This document shows positions 8,831-17,575 of a stretch of DNA of 64,000 nt, one piece after another (the stretch's first letter is position 1; every line of letters starts with the position of its first letter). Under the pieces are notes generated by a model. That model was not told the DNA's origin. It made no database searches and worked only from the letters and a program-made list of their open reading frames with translations. This DNA is from Brucella intermedia LMG 3301 (lineage in GTDB: Bacteria; Pseudomonadota; Alphaproteobacteria; Rhizobiales; Rhizobiaceae): contig NZ_ACQA01000002.1 in NCBI RefSeq assembly GCF_000182645.1, positions 620,001 to 684,000 of the forward strand, read 5' to 3'. Made by a program: the position numbers and the translations under genes.

Positions 8831-11746
8831 ATGACGATGGACGGCAGAATGCTTTTCCTGCTTGTCCTTCTACCATTTCTCGGCAGCGCCATAACCGGAC
8901 TATTCAGGGGGGCGGATCGTAGCGGTTCGGCCTGGTTTACGGCAGCGATTGCGCTTGTCGCCTTTATCGTCACCGCCAGCCTTTATCCCATCGTGTCGGA
9001 CGGCAAGGTGCTTCGCGGCACCGTGGAATGGCTCCCGGCCTATGGTCTCAACGTCACCTTCCGGATGGACGGCTTTGCCTGGCTTTTCGCGATGCTCATC
9101 ACGGGCATCGGGCTTCTGGTCGTCATTTACGCGCGTTACTACATGTCGCCGGAAGACCCGGTGCCGAGGTTCTTCTCGTTCCTTTTGTCCTTCATGGGAT
9201 CGATGCTTGGTGTGGTTCTGTCGGGCAATCTGATATTGCTTGCAGTATTCTGGGAACTGACCAGCATCTTCTCGTTTCTGCTGATCGGTTACTGGTATCA
9301 CAATGCCAGCGCCCGCGATGGTGCGCGCATGGCGCTGACAGTGACCGGCATAGGCGGTTTCTGTCTGCTGGCAGGCGTTCTGATCCTGGGGCATATCGTC
9401 GGCAGCTACGATCTCGACAAGGTCCTCGCAGCGGGCAACCTCGTTCGCACGCATCCGCTCTACAGCGTGGCGCTCATCCTGATCCTGCTCGGCGCATTCA
9501 CCAAAAGCGCGCAGTTTCCGTTCCATTTCTGGCTTCCGAACGCCATGGCAGCGCCGACGCCGGTATCGGCCTATCTGCATTCGGCAACAATGGTGAAGGC
9601 TGGCGTTTTTTTGCTTGCCCGCCTCTGGCCTGTCTTAAGCGGAACCGAGGAGTGGTTCTGGATCGTCGGCTCGGCGGGCCTGATCACGCTTCTGATCGCG
9701 AGCTTCTTTGCGGTTTTCCAGCAGGATCTCAAGGGTCTGCTCGCCTATTCGACCATCAGCAATCTTGGCCTCATCACCGTTCTGCTCAGCCTTGGCAGTC
9801 CGCTGGCAGCAGTCGCCGCGATCTTCCACATGGTCAACCATGCGATCTTCAAGGCATCGCTTTTCATGGCCGCCGGCATCATCGATCACGAAACCGGCAC
9901 ACGTGACATGCGCAAGCTGAGCGGGCTTCTGCGCCCCATGCCCTATACGGCGACGCTTGCCATGGTGGCGAGCGCGGCCATGGCCGGTGTGCCGCTGCTC
10001 AACGGGTTCATTTCCAAGGAAATGTTCTTCGCGGAAGCGGTCGAAACCCATATGGCGTCCTGGCTCGACACGATCACGCCTTACGTGGCCACCATCGCGG
10101 GCATCTTCACGGTCGCCTATTCGGTACGCTTCATCTATTCGACGTTCTTCGGACCGCCGCCGCATGATCTGCCCCATGAGCCGCATGAGCCGCCGCACTG
10201 GATGCGCCGTCCCATCGAACTTCTGGTTCTGCTTTGCCTGTTGATCGGCATCATTCCGGGACTGTCGATCGGGCCGTTCCTGCATTCGGCTGTGCTGTCG
10301 GTGCTGGGTCATGCGACGCCCGAATATAGCCTCTCGGTCTGGCACGGTTTCAACCTGCCGCTGATGATGAGTATCGTGGCCATGATCGGCGGCATTCTTT
10401 TGCACTGGATGCTGAAGAACTATCTCGCGACGAGCGAAGACGGCCCTCCGCTTTTCCGGCACTTGCAGGGACAGCGCATTTTCGAGCGTGTTCTGGTTAC
10501 TCTATCGTGGAACTGGGCGCGCAAGGCGGAAGCTTTCCTTAGCACGCGGCGTCTGCAGCCGCAACTCCGTATCGTGGTCGCCGTGGCGGTCCTTGCCGCC
10601 GCCTGGCCGATTTTCGCCTCCGGCCTGCAATCCGGTTCGCTTGGTCCGCAGCCGGTGGACCCGATCTTCGCCGGACTTTGGATACTTGGCGGGGCCTGCG
10701 CCGTCGGGGCGGCCTACCAGGCCAAGTATCACCGGCTGGCAGCGCTTATCCTTCTGGGCGGGGCGGGGCTTATCACCTGCATCACCTTCGTCTGGCTGTC
10801 TGCGCCCGATCTTGCGGTAACGCAGTTGCTCGTCGAGATCGTAACCACCGTCCTGCTGCTGCTTGGACTTCGCTGGCTCCCGAAGCGTTGGGAAGATCCC
10901 GATCCGCTTCCGGTGCAGATCGGCCCGCGCATCCGCCGCTATCGCGACTTGTTGCTCGCCATCGGCAGCGGGGCTGGTGTGGCTATCATCGCCTATGCCG
11001 TGATGACGCGCCTGTCTCCCAGCAGCATCGGCGATTATTTCCTCGAAAACGCCTATTCGGGCGGCGGCGGCAAGAATGTCGTCAATGTCATTCTGGTCGA
11101 TTTCCGCGCCTTTGATACTTTTGGCGAAATCGCCGTCCTTGGCATTGTCGGTCTTACGGTCTTTGCGCTGCTGCGACGTTTTCGTCCAGCGCCCGACACG
11201 ACCGGATCGACCGCCCAACAGAAAATACAGGACGCCTATGACGAGGCAGCGCCGGACCGCAAGGCCGGTGAAACACTGGCCGATTATCTGGCCGTGCCGT
11301 CTGTCATCATGCAATGGCTTTTCCCGGTGATCGTCGTGCTGGCAGTGCATCTGTTCCTGCGTGGCCATGATCTGCCGGGTGGCGGGTTTGCGGCCGGTAT
11401 CACGCTCGCAATTGCATTCCTGCTCCAATATCTGGCATCAGGCGCGCGCGTTGTGGAGGACCGCCTGCGCATCCTGCCCCTGCGCTGGATCGGGATGGGC
11501 CTGCTGTTGGCCGGTGCAACAGGCGCGGGATCGTGGTTCTTCGGCTATCCGTTCCTCACAACCTTCTTCCAGTATACGGAGATACCGCATATCGGAAAAA
11601 TGCCGACAGCCAGTGCGCTGCTGTTCGATCTTGGAGTCTTCACCCTCGTGGTCGGCGCTACGGTGCTCGTTTTGATCGCTCTCGCGCACCAATCGCTCCG
11701 CAAACACCGTGTCGAGAAACTGGCCGCAACGAAGGAGGAGAACTGA
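8831..11746 (+). CDS. mrpA: Monovalent cation/H+ antiporter subunit A (MrpA with fused MrpB domain)
   Basis: A 971-residue, highly hydrophobic inner-membrane protein. Residues 1 to about 500 are NuoL/ND5-like with the proton-channel block LGAFTKSAQFPFHFWLPNAM and HSATMVKAGVFLLARLWP. Residues ~590-780 form the MrpA-specific C-terminal region with APDLAVTQLLVEIVTTVLLL. The last ~150 residues resemble MrpB (LFLRGHDLPGGGFAAGITLAI). This A-B fusion is normal for the rhizobial Pha/Mrp type. With subunits C-G it exchanges cytoplasmic Na+ or K+ for protons, supporting pH and salt tolerance. Its TGA overlaps the start of subunit C by one base. In rhizobia the homologues are named phaA. Confidence 0.94.
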   Translation: MTMDGRMLFLLVLLPFLGSAITGLFRGADRSGSAWFTAAIALVAFIVTASLYPIVSDGKVLRGTVEWLPAYGLNVTFRMDGFAWLFAMLITGIGLLVVIYARYYMSPEDPVPRFFSFLLSFMGSMLGVVLSGNLILLAVFWELTSIFSFLLIGYWYHNASARDGARMALTVTGIGGFCLLAGVLILGHIVGSYDLDKVLAAGNLVRTHPLYSVALILILLGAFTKSAQFPFHFWLPNAMAAPTPVSAYLHSATMVKAGVFLLARLWPVLSGTEEWFWIVGSAGLITLLIASFFAVFQQDLKGLLAYSTISNLGLITVLLSLGSPLAAVAAIFHMVNHAIFKASLFMAAGIIDHETGTRDMRKLSGLLRPMPYTATLAMVASAAMAGVPLLNGFISKEMFFAEAVETHMASWLDTITPYVATIAGIFTVAYSVRFIYSTFFGPPPHDLPHEPHEPPHWMRRPIELLVLLCLLIGIIPGLSIGPFLHSAVLSVLGHATPEYSLSVWHGFNLPLMMSIVAMIGGILLHWMLKNYLATSEDGPPLFRHLQGQRIFERVLVTLSWNWARKAEAFLSTRRLQPQLRIVVAVAVLAAAWPIFASGLQSGSLGPQPVDPIFAGLWILGGACAVGAAYQAKYHRLAALILLGGAGLITCITFVWLSAPDLAVTQLLVEIVTTVLLLLGLRWLPKRWEDPDPLPVQIGPRIRRYRDLLLAIGSGAGVAIIAYAVMTRLSPSSIGDYFLENAYSGGGGKNVVNVILVDFRAFDTFGEIAVLGIVGLTVFALLRRFRPAPDTTGSTAQQKIQDAYDEAAPDRKAGETLADYLAVPSVIMQWLFPVIVVLAVHLFLRGHDLPGGGFAAGITLAIAFLLQYLASGARVVEDRLRILPLRWIGMGLLLAGATGAGSWFFGYPFLTTFFQYTEIPHIGKMPTASALLFDLGVFTLVVGATVLVLIALAHQSLRKHRVEKLAATKEEN

Positions 11747-12084
11747 TGGAACTCGTTCTTGCTCTGGCAATCGGCGTGTTGATGGCATCCGGCGTGTGGC
11801 TGATCCTTCGCCCGCGCACCTTCCAGGTGGCAATTGGCCTGTCGCTGATTTCCTACGCGGTCAATCTCTTCATCTTTTCGATGGGGCGCCTCCGCACCAA
11901 TGCGGCCCCCGTCCTCGATAACGGTGTTGACGTTCAGGCCACGCAATATACCGATCCTGTGCCGCAGGCGCTTGTTCTTACCGCCATCGTCATCGGCTTC
12001 GCAATGACCGCACTTTTCCTTGTCGTGCTGCTCGCCTCACGCGGGTTGACACGTACGGACCACGTGGACGGCAAGGAGAATTGA
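11746..12084 (+). CDS. mrpC: Monovalent cation/H+ antiporter subunit C
   Basis: A 112-residue NuoK-like membrane subunit with three predicted transmembrane helices. The family blocks GVWLILRPRTFQVAIGLSLI and DPVPQALVLTAIVIGFAMTA are visible. The conserved DP(V/L)PQALVLTAIVI segment is diagnostic for MrpC/PhaC. ATG at 11746 overlaps the subunit A stop as TGATG and is preceded by AAGGAGGAG. A longer in-frame extension upstream lies inside mrpA and is not used. It is part of the hetero-oligomeric antiporter in the inner membrane. Confidence 0.93.
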   Translation: MELVLALAIGVLMASGVWLILRPRTFQVAIGLSLISYAVNLFIFSMGRLRTNAAPVLDNGVDVQATQYTDPVPQALVLTAIVIGFAMTALFLVVLLASRGLTRTDHVDGKEN

Positions 12085-13715
12085 TGTTGGACTGGAAAAC
12101 ACATCTCATCGTTGCGCCAATCGTCCTGCCGCTCGTCACGGCGGCCGTCCTGCTGCTGTTCGATGAGCGCAAGCGCAAGCTCAAGATGGCCATCAACTCC
12201 ATTTCGACCCTGGGGTTGATCGCGATTGCCATCACGCTTGCAGGCATGGCGAGCGAAAGGGCGCCCGACGCTCTGGTCTACCTGATCGGCAACTGGCCCG
12301 CGCCATTCGGCATCGTTCTGGTGCTTGATCGTCTCGCGGCCCTCATGCTCGTGCTGACAAGCCTGCTCGGCATGGCATCGCTCAGCTTTGCGCTTGCCCA
12401 TTGGCACAAGGCCAGTCCGCATTTCCATACGATATTCCAGCTTTTGCTGATGGGACTGAACGGCGCATTCCTGACCGGCGACCTGTTCAACCTTTTCGTG
12501 TTCTTCGAAGTCATGCTGGCTGCGTCCTACGGGCTGGCGCTACACGGCTCCGGTCCGGCACGCGTGAAGGCCGGCATGCACTATATCGCCGTCAACCTCG
12601 TCGCCTCGTCGCTGTTCCTGATCGGTGTCAGCCTGATCTACGGCGTGACCGGCACATTGAACATGGCCGATCTTGCGCAGAAGATTTCGCAGGTAGCGCC
12701 CGAAGATCGTATGCTGCTTGAAGCAGGCGCCGCGGTTCTTGGCGTAGCGTTCCTCGTCAAGGCAGGCATGTGGCCGCTCAATTTTTGGTTGGCGCCAACC
12801 TATACGGCGGCAGCAGCACCGGTTGCGGCGGTCTTCGCCATCATGAGCAAGGTCGGCATCTACGTCCTTCTGCGCCTGTCGCCGCTGATGTTCGGCATCG
12901 GTGCCGGTTCCTCCTACGGTTTCGGCAATGACTGGCTCTATTTCGGCGGGATGGTAACGCTTGCCTTCGGCCTGATCGGCGTCGTCGCATCGCAGGCGAT
13001 GGGACGTCTCGCCAGCTACAGCATTCTAGTATCCTCCGGCACCTTGCTGGCCGCCATCGGCAGCGGCAACACCGCCATGACAGGTGCGGCACTTTTCTAC
13101 ATGGTCAGTTCGACACTCACCATTGCCGCATTTTTCCTACTGATCGAATTGATCGAGCGCGGGCAGGACGCAGCCGCCAACGTTCTCGCCGTTACCATGG
13201 AAGCCTATGGTGACGATGAGGAGGAAGAAGAAGAGGACGAGATCGGCGCGGTATTGCCTGCGACCCTTGCCGTCCTGGGCACGTTCTTCGGGATTTGCGC
13301 GATATTGCTGATCGGTCTTCCGCCGTTTTCGGGCTTCATCGCCAAATTCCTGATCCTGGCGGCGGTGTTCAATGGAGAAGGTGCCACCCCGCAGCTTGCA
13401 ATGCCGGTCAGCCCGGCAAGCTGGGCACTGGTTGCACTTGTTCTCCTATCCGGCCTGTCGGCCCTGATCGCGATGACGCGTACCGGCATCCGTACCTTCT
13501 GGGCTTCGCTCGAAGGTAACGTGCCGCGTGTTCTGGTGCGGGAAGTCGTGCCGATCGCAGGACTTCTGGCAATCTGTCTGGCGCTGACGATCGCAGCCGG
13601 TCCGGCAATGCGTTACATGGATGAAACAGCGCGTTCGCTGCACAATCCTGCATCCTATATCAGCAGCGTTCTCAATGCGCCGCGCGCGGGCACGCAAACG
13701 GAGGAGGCACAGTGA
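12084..13715 (+). CDS. mrpD: Monovalent cation/H+ antiporter subunit D
   Basis: A 543-residue NuoM/NuoN-like proton-translocating subunit with about 14 transmembrane helices. Conserved blocks include NGAFLTGDLFNLFVFFEVML near residue 128 and LVKAGMWPLNFWLAPTYTAA near residue 227. The ATG at 12084 overlaps the subunit C stop (TGATG); the TTG just before it at 12081 is less likely. An unusual acidic stretch DDEEEEEEDE lies near residues 376-385 in a loop before a membrane helix. It is encoded by a GAR-codon run at 13214-13243. It is translated as part of a coupled operon. Confidence 0.94.
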   Translation: MLDWKTHLIVAPIVLPLVTAAVLLLFDERKRKLKMAINSISTLGLIAIAITLAGMASERAPDALVYLIGNWPAPFGIVLVLDRLAALMLVLTSLLGMASLSFALAHWHKASPHFHTIFQLLLMGLNGAFLTGDLFNLFVFFEVMLAASYGLALHGSGPARVKAGMHYIAVNLVASSLFLIGVSLIYGVTGTLNMADLAQKISQVAPEDRMLLEAGAAVLGVAFLVKAGMWPLNFWLAPTYTAAAAPVAAVFAIMSKVGIYVLLRLSPLMFGIGAGSSYGFGNDWLYFGGMVTLAFGLIGVVASQAMGRLASYSILVSSGTLLAAIGSGNTAMTGAALFYMVSSTLTIAAFFLLIELIERGQDAAANVLAVTMEAYGDDEEEEEEDEIGAVLPATLAVLGTFFGICAILLIGLPPFSGFIAKFLILAAVFNGEGATPQLAMPVSPASWALVALVLLSGLSALIAMTRTGIRTFWASLEGNVPRVLVREVVPIAGLLAICLALTIAAGPAMRYMDETARSLHNPASYISSVLNAPRAGTQTEEAQ

Positions 13716-14227
13716 AGAGAATCCTGCCTTATCCGCTTCTGTTCGCCTCGCTGCTTCTGTTCTGGCTGCTCTTGAATGGCTTCACCCGGGCGCAGTTCCT
13801 GCTCGGTGCGATCATCGCAATCATTGCATGCCTCATCATGACGGCCTTGCAGCCGCAGAAGAACCATATTCGCTCAATCCCGACCATGCTCTGGCTGTTC
13901 GGAGCCATAAGCTATGACATATTGGAATCGAATATCGCCGTTGCGGGGATCATCCTGTCGCGCAAGCGCAAGCGACGTCCGGGCTTCGTCGTCATCCAGC
14001 TCGATCTGGAAAACCGGACTGCGCTTGCCGTCCTCGCCTGCATAATCACCGCGACGCCAGGCACGGCATGGGTGGATTATAACGCCGCAAGGCGCGAACT
14101 GACGATCCACGTGCTCGATCTGGACGATGCGCAGGCGTGGCGGGATACGATCAAGGGACGGTATGAGCAGCCGCTCATCAAGATATTTACAGTCGCCGAC
14201 ACCGTCGAAGAGGAGAAATCCGCATGA
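13712..14227 (+). CDS. mrpE: Monovalent cation/H+ antiporter subunit E
   Basis: A 171-residue MrpE/PhaE subunit. Two N-terminal transmembrane helices (residues ~8-45) precede a cytoplasmic domain. That domain carries the block GFVVIQLDLENRTALAVLA and the PGTAWVDYNA motif typical of the family. The start is GTG at 13712, overlapping the subunit D stop by four bases (GTGA), which implies translational coupling. This subunit is needed for assembly or function of the antiporter complex in studied systems. Confidence 0.92.
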   Translation: MKRILPYPLLFASLLLFWLLLNGFTRAQFLLGAIIAIIACLIMTALQPQKNHIRSIPTMLWLFGAISYDILESNIAVAGIILSRKRKRRPGFVVIQLDLENRTALAVLACIITATPGTAWVDYNAARRELTIHVLDLDDAQAWRDTIKGRYEQPLIKIFTVADTVEEEKSA

Positions 14228-14505
14228 GCGCAGTCATTATCTTCTGGTCCCTGCTTTTCGCTCAGCTGATGCTTCTTGGCGCCATGGCCTGCGCAGTCTA
14301 CAGGCTTCTGGTCGGTCCGCGCGCACAGGATCGCATTCTTGCGACCGATGCGCTTTACCTCAACGCGTTGCTGCTCCTGATTACATTCGGCATACGCACG
14401 GGCAGCATCATCTATTTCGAAGCCTCGCTGATTATCGCTCTTCTCGGCTTTGTCGCTACCGTGGCGCTGTCCAAATTCCTCATGCGCGGGGAGGTGATCG
14501 AATGA
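14224..14505 (+). CDS. mrpF: Monovalent cation/H+ antiporter subunit F
   Basis: A 93-residue protein with three predicted membrane helices. The diagnostic block YRLLVGPRAQDRILATDAL occupies residues ~26-44, and the C-terminal SLIIALLGFVATVALSKFLM helix follows. ATG at 14224 overlaps the subunit E stop by four bases (ATGA). In related systems MrpF family members also resemble bile-acid or cation efflux components. Here its place in the operon fixes its role as an antiporter subunit. Confidence 0.92.
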   Translation: MSAVIIFWSLLFAQLMLLGAMACAVYRLLVGPRAQDRILATDALYLNALLLLITFGIRTGSIIYFEASLIIALLGFVATVALSKFLMRGEVIE

Positions 14506-14855
14506 TCAATGCAGGCGAAATTCCCGTCTGGGCCGCTGTCATCATTTCATTTTTCCTGCTGGGCGGCGCGTTCCTGACGCTTGTCGGATGCATCGGCCTT
14601 GTTCGCTTCAAGAGCTTTTATGAGCGCGTTCATGCGCCCACGCTCGGCTCGTCGTTCGGAGCGGGCGGGATCCTGATCGCGTCGATTATATTTTTCTCCA
14701 TCTTGCAATCGAAGCCGATTCTGCATGAAGTGGTCATTACCGTCTTTGTGGTTGTCACAACGCCGGTAACGCTCATGCTGCTCAGCCGCGCCGTGATCCA
14801 TCGCGACAGAACGCAGGACAGCAAGGAGCTGCCTTCATCTTCCGACCCGCTATAG
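14502..14855 (+). CDS. mrpG: Monovalent cation/H+ antiporter subunit G
   Basis: A 117-residue MrpG/PhaG subunit with three predicted helices. Family motifs are FLTLVGCIGLVRFKSFYERV, HAPTLGSSFGAGGILIASI and the C-terminal VVTTPVTLMLLSRAVIHRD. ATG at 14502 overlaps the subunit F stop (ATGA). A much longer in-frame extension upstream only reads through other genes. It is the last gene of the antiporter operon. A hairpin with an 8-bp stem at 14884-14907 follows but lacks a T-run. Confidence 0.93.
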   Translation: MINAGEIPVWAAVIISFFLLGGAFLTLVGCIGLVRFKSFYERVHAPTLGSSFGAGGILIASIIFFSILQSKPILHEVVITVFVVVTTPVTLMLLSRAVIHRDRTQDSKELPSSSDPL

Positions 14856-15245
14856 TCGGTTTGATGTTCGAGGGTGCGGAGAGGGCGGAAAGCCAGCGTT
14901 TTCCGCCGCACCAAATGGGGAAAACCGCCTGCTCCGACAGGAGACGGCGGCTGTCGCTTCCGGGCTGACCGGAGACCTGTTTTGGAGTTCGCTTCAAGAC
15001 CGGCTATCCTGCCGACCGGAAACTTTATCTGCCATTTGCCGAATCCCCTGCATCAGTGCCCACCGACCGCGGAGCGGGATGCAACGGCCTATCGTCTTTT
15101 CGGGCATTTGGAGGAGTGTCCCGGGGCTGCGGCCAATTGTCCATTCGGGCCAGACCCGGGGACAAGCGGATTGAAGGAACAGACCATTTGAATTATCTGA
15201 ATTTCAGTAATTTCTGAAAATTCAGAATTTACGGGAGAGAGAATT
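14856..15245. promoter_or_regulatory. Intergenic region between antiporter and cyd operons
   Basis: A 390-base gap. Near its left end is a hairpin (GGCGGAAA with TTTCCGCC, 14884-14907), possibly ending the antiporter transcript. A second stem-forming stretch lies at about 14926-14950. The right end is a short AT-rich block with nested dyads just before the regulator gene, listed separately. A 105-codon reading frame at 14874-15191 has no ribosome site and no recognisable protein, so it is not called. Confidence 0.35.
15196..15226. promoter_or_regulatory. Nested dyads upstream of the cyd regulator (putative operator)
   Basis: TCTGAATTT at 15196-15204 and AAATTCAGA at 15218-15226 form a perfect 9-bp inverted repeat. 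Inside it TTTCAG (15202-15207) and CTGAAA (15214-15219) form a second dyad. The block ends 20 bases before the TTG start of the GbsR/MarR-type gene. The position suits autorepression, but binding is inferred only from symmetry and location. Confidence 0.5.
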
Positions 15246-15830
15246 TTGGAATTGTCGCCAATCGTTCAATCGTTCGTGCTCCACTTCGGAGAAATGGGCA
15301 GCCGTTGGGGCATCAACCGCACCGTGGGGCAGATATATGCGCTGCTTTACATATCGCCTGACCCTCTTTGCGCCGACCAGATCGTCGACGCTCTCGGTGT
15401 GTCACGTTCGAACGTCTCCATGGGTATCCGCGAGTTGCAAGGCTGGAATCTGGTGTTGCTGAAGCACATTCCCGGTGATCGCCGCGATTTCTTCACGACG
15501 CCCGACGATGTGTGGCAGATTCTGCGCACGCTCGCCGAGGAGCGCAAGAAGCGCGAGATCGATCCCACGCTTACCGTTCTGCGCGAGATCCTGATGGAAC
15601 AGCCGAAGGGCGAAAGCGATCTTTATGCGCAGGATCGCATGAAGGACATGTACGGCCTGATCGAAAGGCTGACCAACTGGTACGACGACGTCAAGCGGCT
15701 CGATACGGACCGTTTGACCAGTCTTCTGGCGCTTGGCGCCAAGGTGACCCGCTTCCTTGAAACCACGGACAGGATCGTGGCGCTTGGGCGCGGGCGAACA
15801 TCGGCCAAAAAGGAGCCTAAGAGAGAGTGA
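15246..15830 (+). CDS. GbsR/MarR family transcriptional regulator (cyd operon)
   Basis: A 194-residue winged-helix regulator. The HTH region is GRTVGQIYALLYIS-like near residues 24-37 (sequence NRTVGQIYALLYISPDPLCA). The recognition part is ALGVSRSNVSMGIRELQGW near residues 54-72. A wing with GDRRDFFTTPDD follows, then a helical C-terminal domain. The start is TTG at 15246 after GGGAGAGAG. Its stop overlaps the cydD start by four bases (GTGA), so it is co-transcribed with cydDC-cydABX and is likely their regulator. Family assignment is good; the signal it senses, perhaps redox or oxygen related, is unknown. Confidence 0.85.
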   Translation: MELSPIVQSFVLHFGEMGSRWGINRTVGQIYALLYISPDPLCADQIVDALGVSRSNVSMGIRELQGWNLVLLKHIPGDRRDFFTTPDDVWQILRTLAEERKKREIDPTLTVLREILMEQPKGESDLYAQDRMKDMYGLIERLTNWYDDVKRLDTDRLTSLLALGAKVTRFLETTDRIVALGRGRTSAKKEPKRE

Positions 15831-17575
15831 CATCCGTTGTCCCCCGAACGGAAACATTGACGGCAGAAGACGGCGAAGTGGCGGGCATCCGGCAAAGTTC
15901 GCGCCGCCCGCAACGTCGTCCTGTCCCGTCCTTGCTGAAGCGGGGGGCATATCTTCAGGCATTGGCCGCACTTTTGTGGCTGCCGCAGGCGGGCATCTTC
16001 GCCTATGCGATCGGGCGGCTGGCCGATACCGGCTTCGACAATTCCGTCTATTACAGCGCGGCAGGCATCTTCATTCTCGGCTGCCTGCGCAGCATTCTCG
16101 AAAGTGCAGGTGCGGCCAAGGCTTTCGATGCCGCCCGGCAAGAGCTTTCCCGGCTGCGGACCAATGCCGTTGCGGCGCTTGCGGAGCGTTCGCCCCTCGA
16201 TGTGATGCGCCCATCATCCGGCGAGGCTGCAAGCATTCTTGCCGAACAAGCGGAAATGGTCGTTCCTTATCTTTCGCGTTTCGTGCCGGTGCGCATTCGC
16301 GTCATGCTGGTTCCATTGGCCATACTTGCAGTCGTGCTCTGGTATTCGTGGGCTGCGGCGCTTGTCCTGATGGTTGCAGCCCCGCTGATACCGATATTCA
16401 TGGCGCTGATCGGCTGGCGCGCAAAAGCGGCCAGTGAAAAGCAGCTTATCGCTCTTGGCGGCATGAACGGTTTTCTGCTCGACCGTCTGCGCGGCCTTGC
16501 CACCATCCGCACATTCCATGCCGTGGATGCTACCGCGAACCGGTTGCGCGAAAATGCGGAAACCCTGCGCTCAAAAACCATGTCCGTCCTGCGCATTGCA
16601 TTTCTGTCGTCCGCCGTGCTTGAACTTTTCGCGGCAATCGGCGTCGCCATGGTCGCGGTCTACATTGGCTTTCATTTGCTGGGCCAGCTCAACTTCGGAG
16701 CATGGGGCCATAAGCTGACGTTGGCGGAAGGTCTTTTCGTCCTGCTTCTGTCGCCTGCGTTCTTTGAGCCGCTACGCGATCTTTCCGCCGTCTGGCACGA
16801 CCGCGCTGCGGGTGAAGCTTCTATCGACGCGCTGGAAAAGCTTTCCGAACATCCGATGACCGTTGTCGGAAAGAGCGAAAGCCAGACAGCAATGAGCGGA
16901 ACTCCCACAGTAAGCTTGCACAATATCGGATTCAGTTACGGGACGGAAGCCAAGGTTCTCAACGAATTCAGCCTCAACATCGAGGCTGGAGAGCACGTAG
17001 CTCTGCTCGCGCCGAGTGGCTACGGAAAATCCACCATTCTGGCGCTTGTTGCCGGGCTGACGGCTCCGCAGGCTGGCCGGATCGAGATCGGCGGCGTGGC
17101 GCTGACAGATGAAACCGCAGCAGCACTTCGTGCAAGGATGAGCTGGATCGGACAGAAACCGCACATCTTTGCCGGATCGGCCCGTCAAAATATCACCCTT
17201 GGCCGACACACCGACGTGGAAGCCACCAGAGCTATTATCGACGACATGGCGCTGGGTCATGTTCTGGGCGTTACCGGCAACGGCCTGATTGGTGAAAACG
17301 GAGCAGGCATTTCCGGGGGCGAGGCCCTGCGGCTGGCGCTTTCCCGTGCGGCTATCGATGCGGGTGCAGATATTCTCCTGGCTGATGAACCGACTGCTCA
17401 TCTTGATCAGGAAACGGCAACGCTCATTGCCGACAGTCTTTTGAAGCTTGCCAGAGGCAAGACGCTGATCGTCGCTACCCATGACGAAACTCTTGCCCGC
17501 AGGATGGATCGCGTCGTCCGTCTGGATGGCGGCGTGAGCAACGATCCCCTTTGGCAGAGGAGGGCAGCCGAATGA
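15827..17575 (+). CDS. cydD: Thiol reductant ABC exporter subunit CydD
   Basis: A 582-residue half-transporter ABC protein. The N-terminal membrane domain spans residues ~35-325 with about six helices. The C-terminal ATPase has Walker A APSGYGKST near residue 397, signature ISGGEALRLALSRA and Walker B DILLADEPTAHLD. CydD pairs with CydC to export cysteine or glutathione to the periplasm, which is needed for cytochrome bd assembly. The GTG start at 15827 overlaps the regulator stop. The ATG of cydC overlaps its own stop by four bases. The signature has SGGEA rather than the usual SGGQ, a natural variation in CydD proteins. Confidence 0.94.
   Translation: MTSVVPRTETLTAEDGEVAGIRQSSRRPQRRPVPSLLKRGAYLQALAALLWLPQAGIFAYAIGRLADTGFDNSVYYSAAGIFILGCLRSILESAGAAKAFDAARQELSRLRTNAVAALAERSPLDVMRPSSGEAASILAEQAEMVVPYLSRFVPVRIRVMLVPLAILAVVLWYSWAAALVLMVAAPLIPIFMALIGWRAKAASEKQLIALGGMNGFLLDRLRGLATIRTFHAVDATANRLRENAETLRSKTMSVLRIAFLSSAVLELFAAIGVAMVAVYIGFHLLGQLNFGAWGHKLTLAEGLFVLLLSPAFFEPLRDLSAVWHDRAAGEASIDALEKLSEHPMTVVGKSESQTAMSGTPTVSLHNIGFSYGTEAKVLNEFSLNIEAGEHVALLAPSGYGKSTILALVAGLTAPQAGRIEIGGVALTDETAAALRARMSWIGQKPHIFAGSARQNITLGRHTDVEATRAIIDDMALGHVLGVTGNGLIGENGAGISGGEALRLALSRAAIDAGADILLADEPTAHLDQETATLIADSLLKLARGKTLIVATHDETLARRMDRVVRLDGGVSNDPLWQRRAAE

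Noticed and set aside
8541..8876. A 111-codon minus-strand frame before the antiporter operon
   Set aside because: It overlaps the strong ribosome site and start of mrpA, and its sequence shows no known domain or good start signal.
14874..15191. A 105-codon + strand frame between the antiporter and cyd operons
   Set aside because: No ribosome site, no recognisable domain, and it crosses hairpin-forming DNA.
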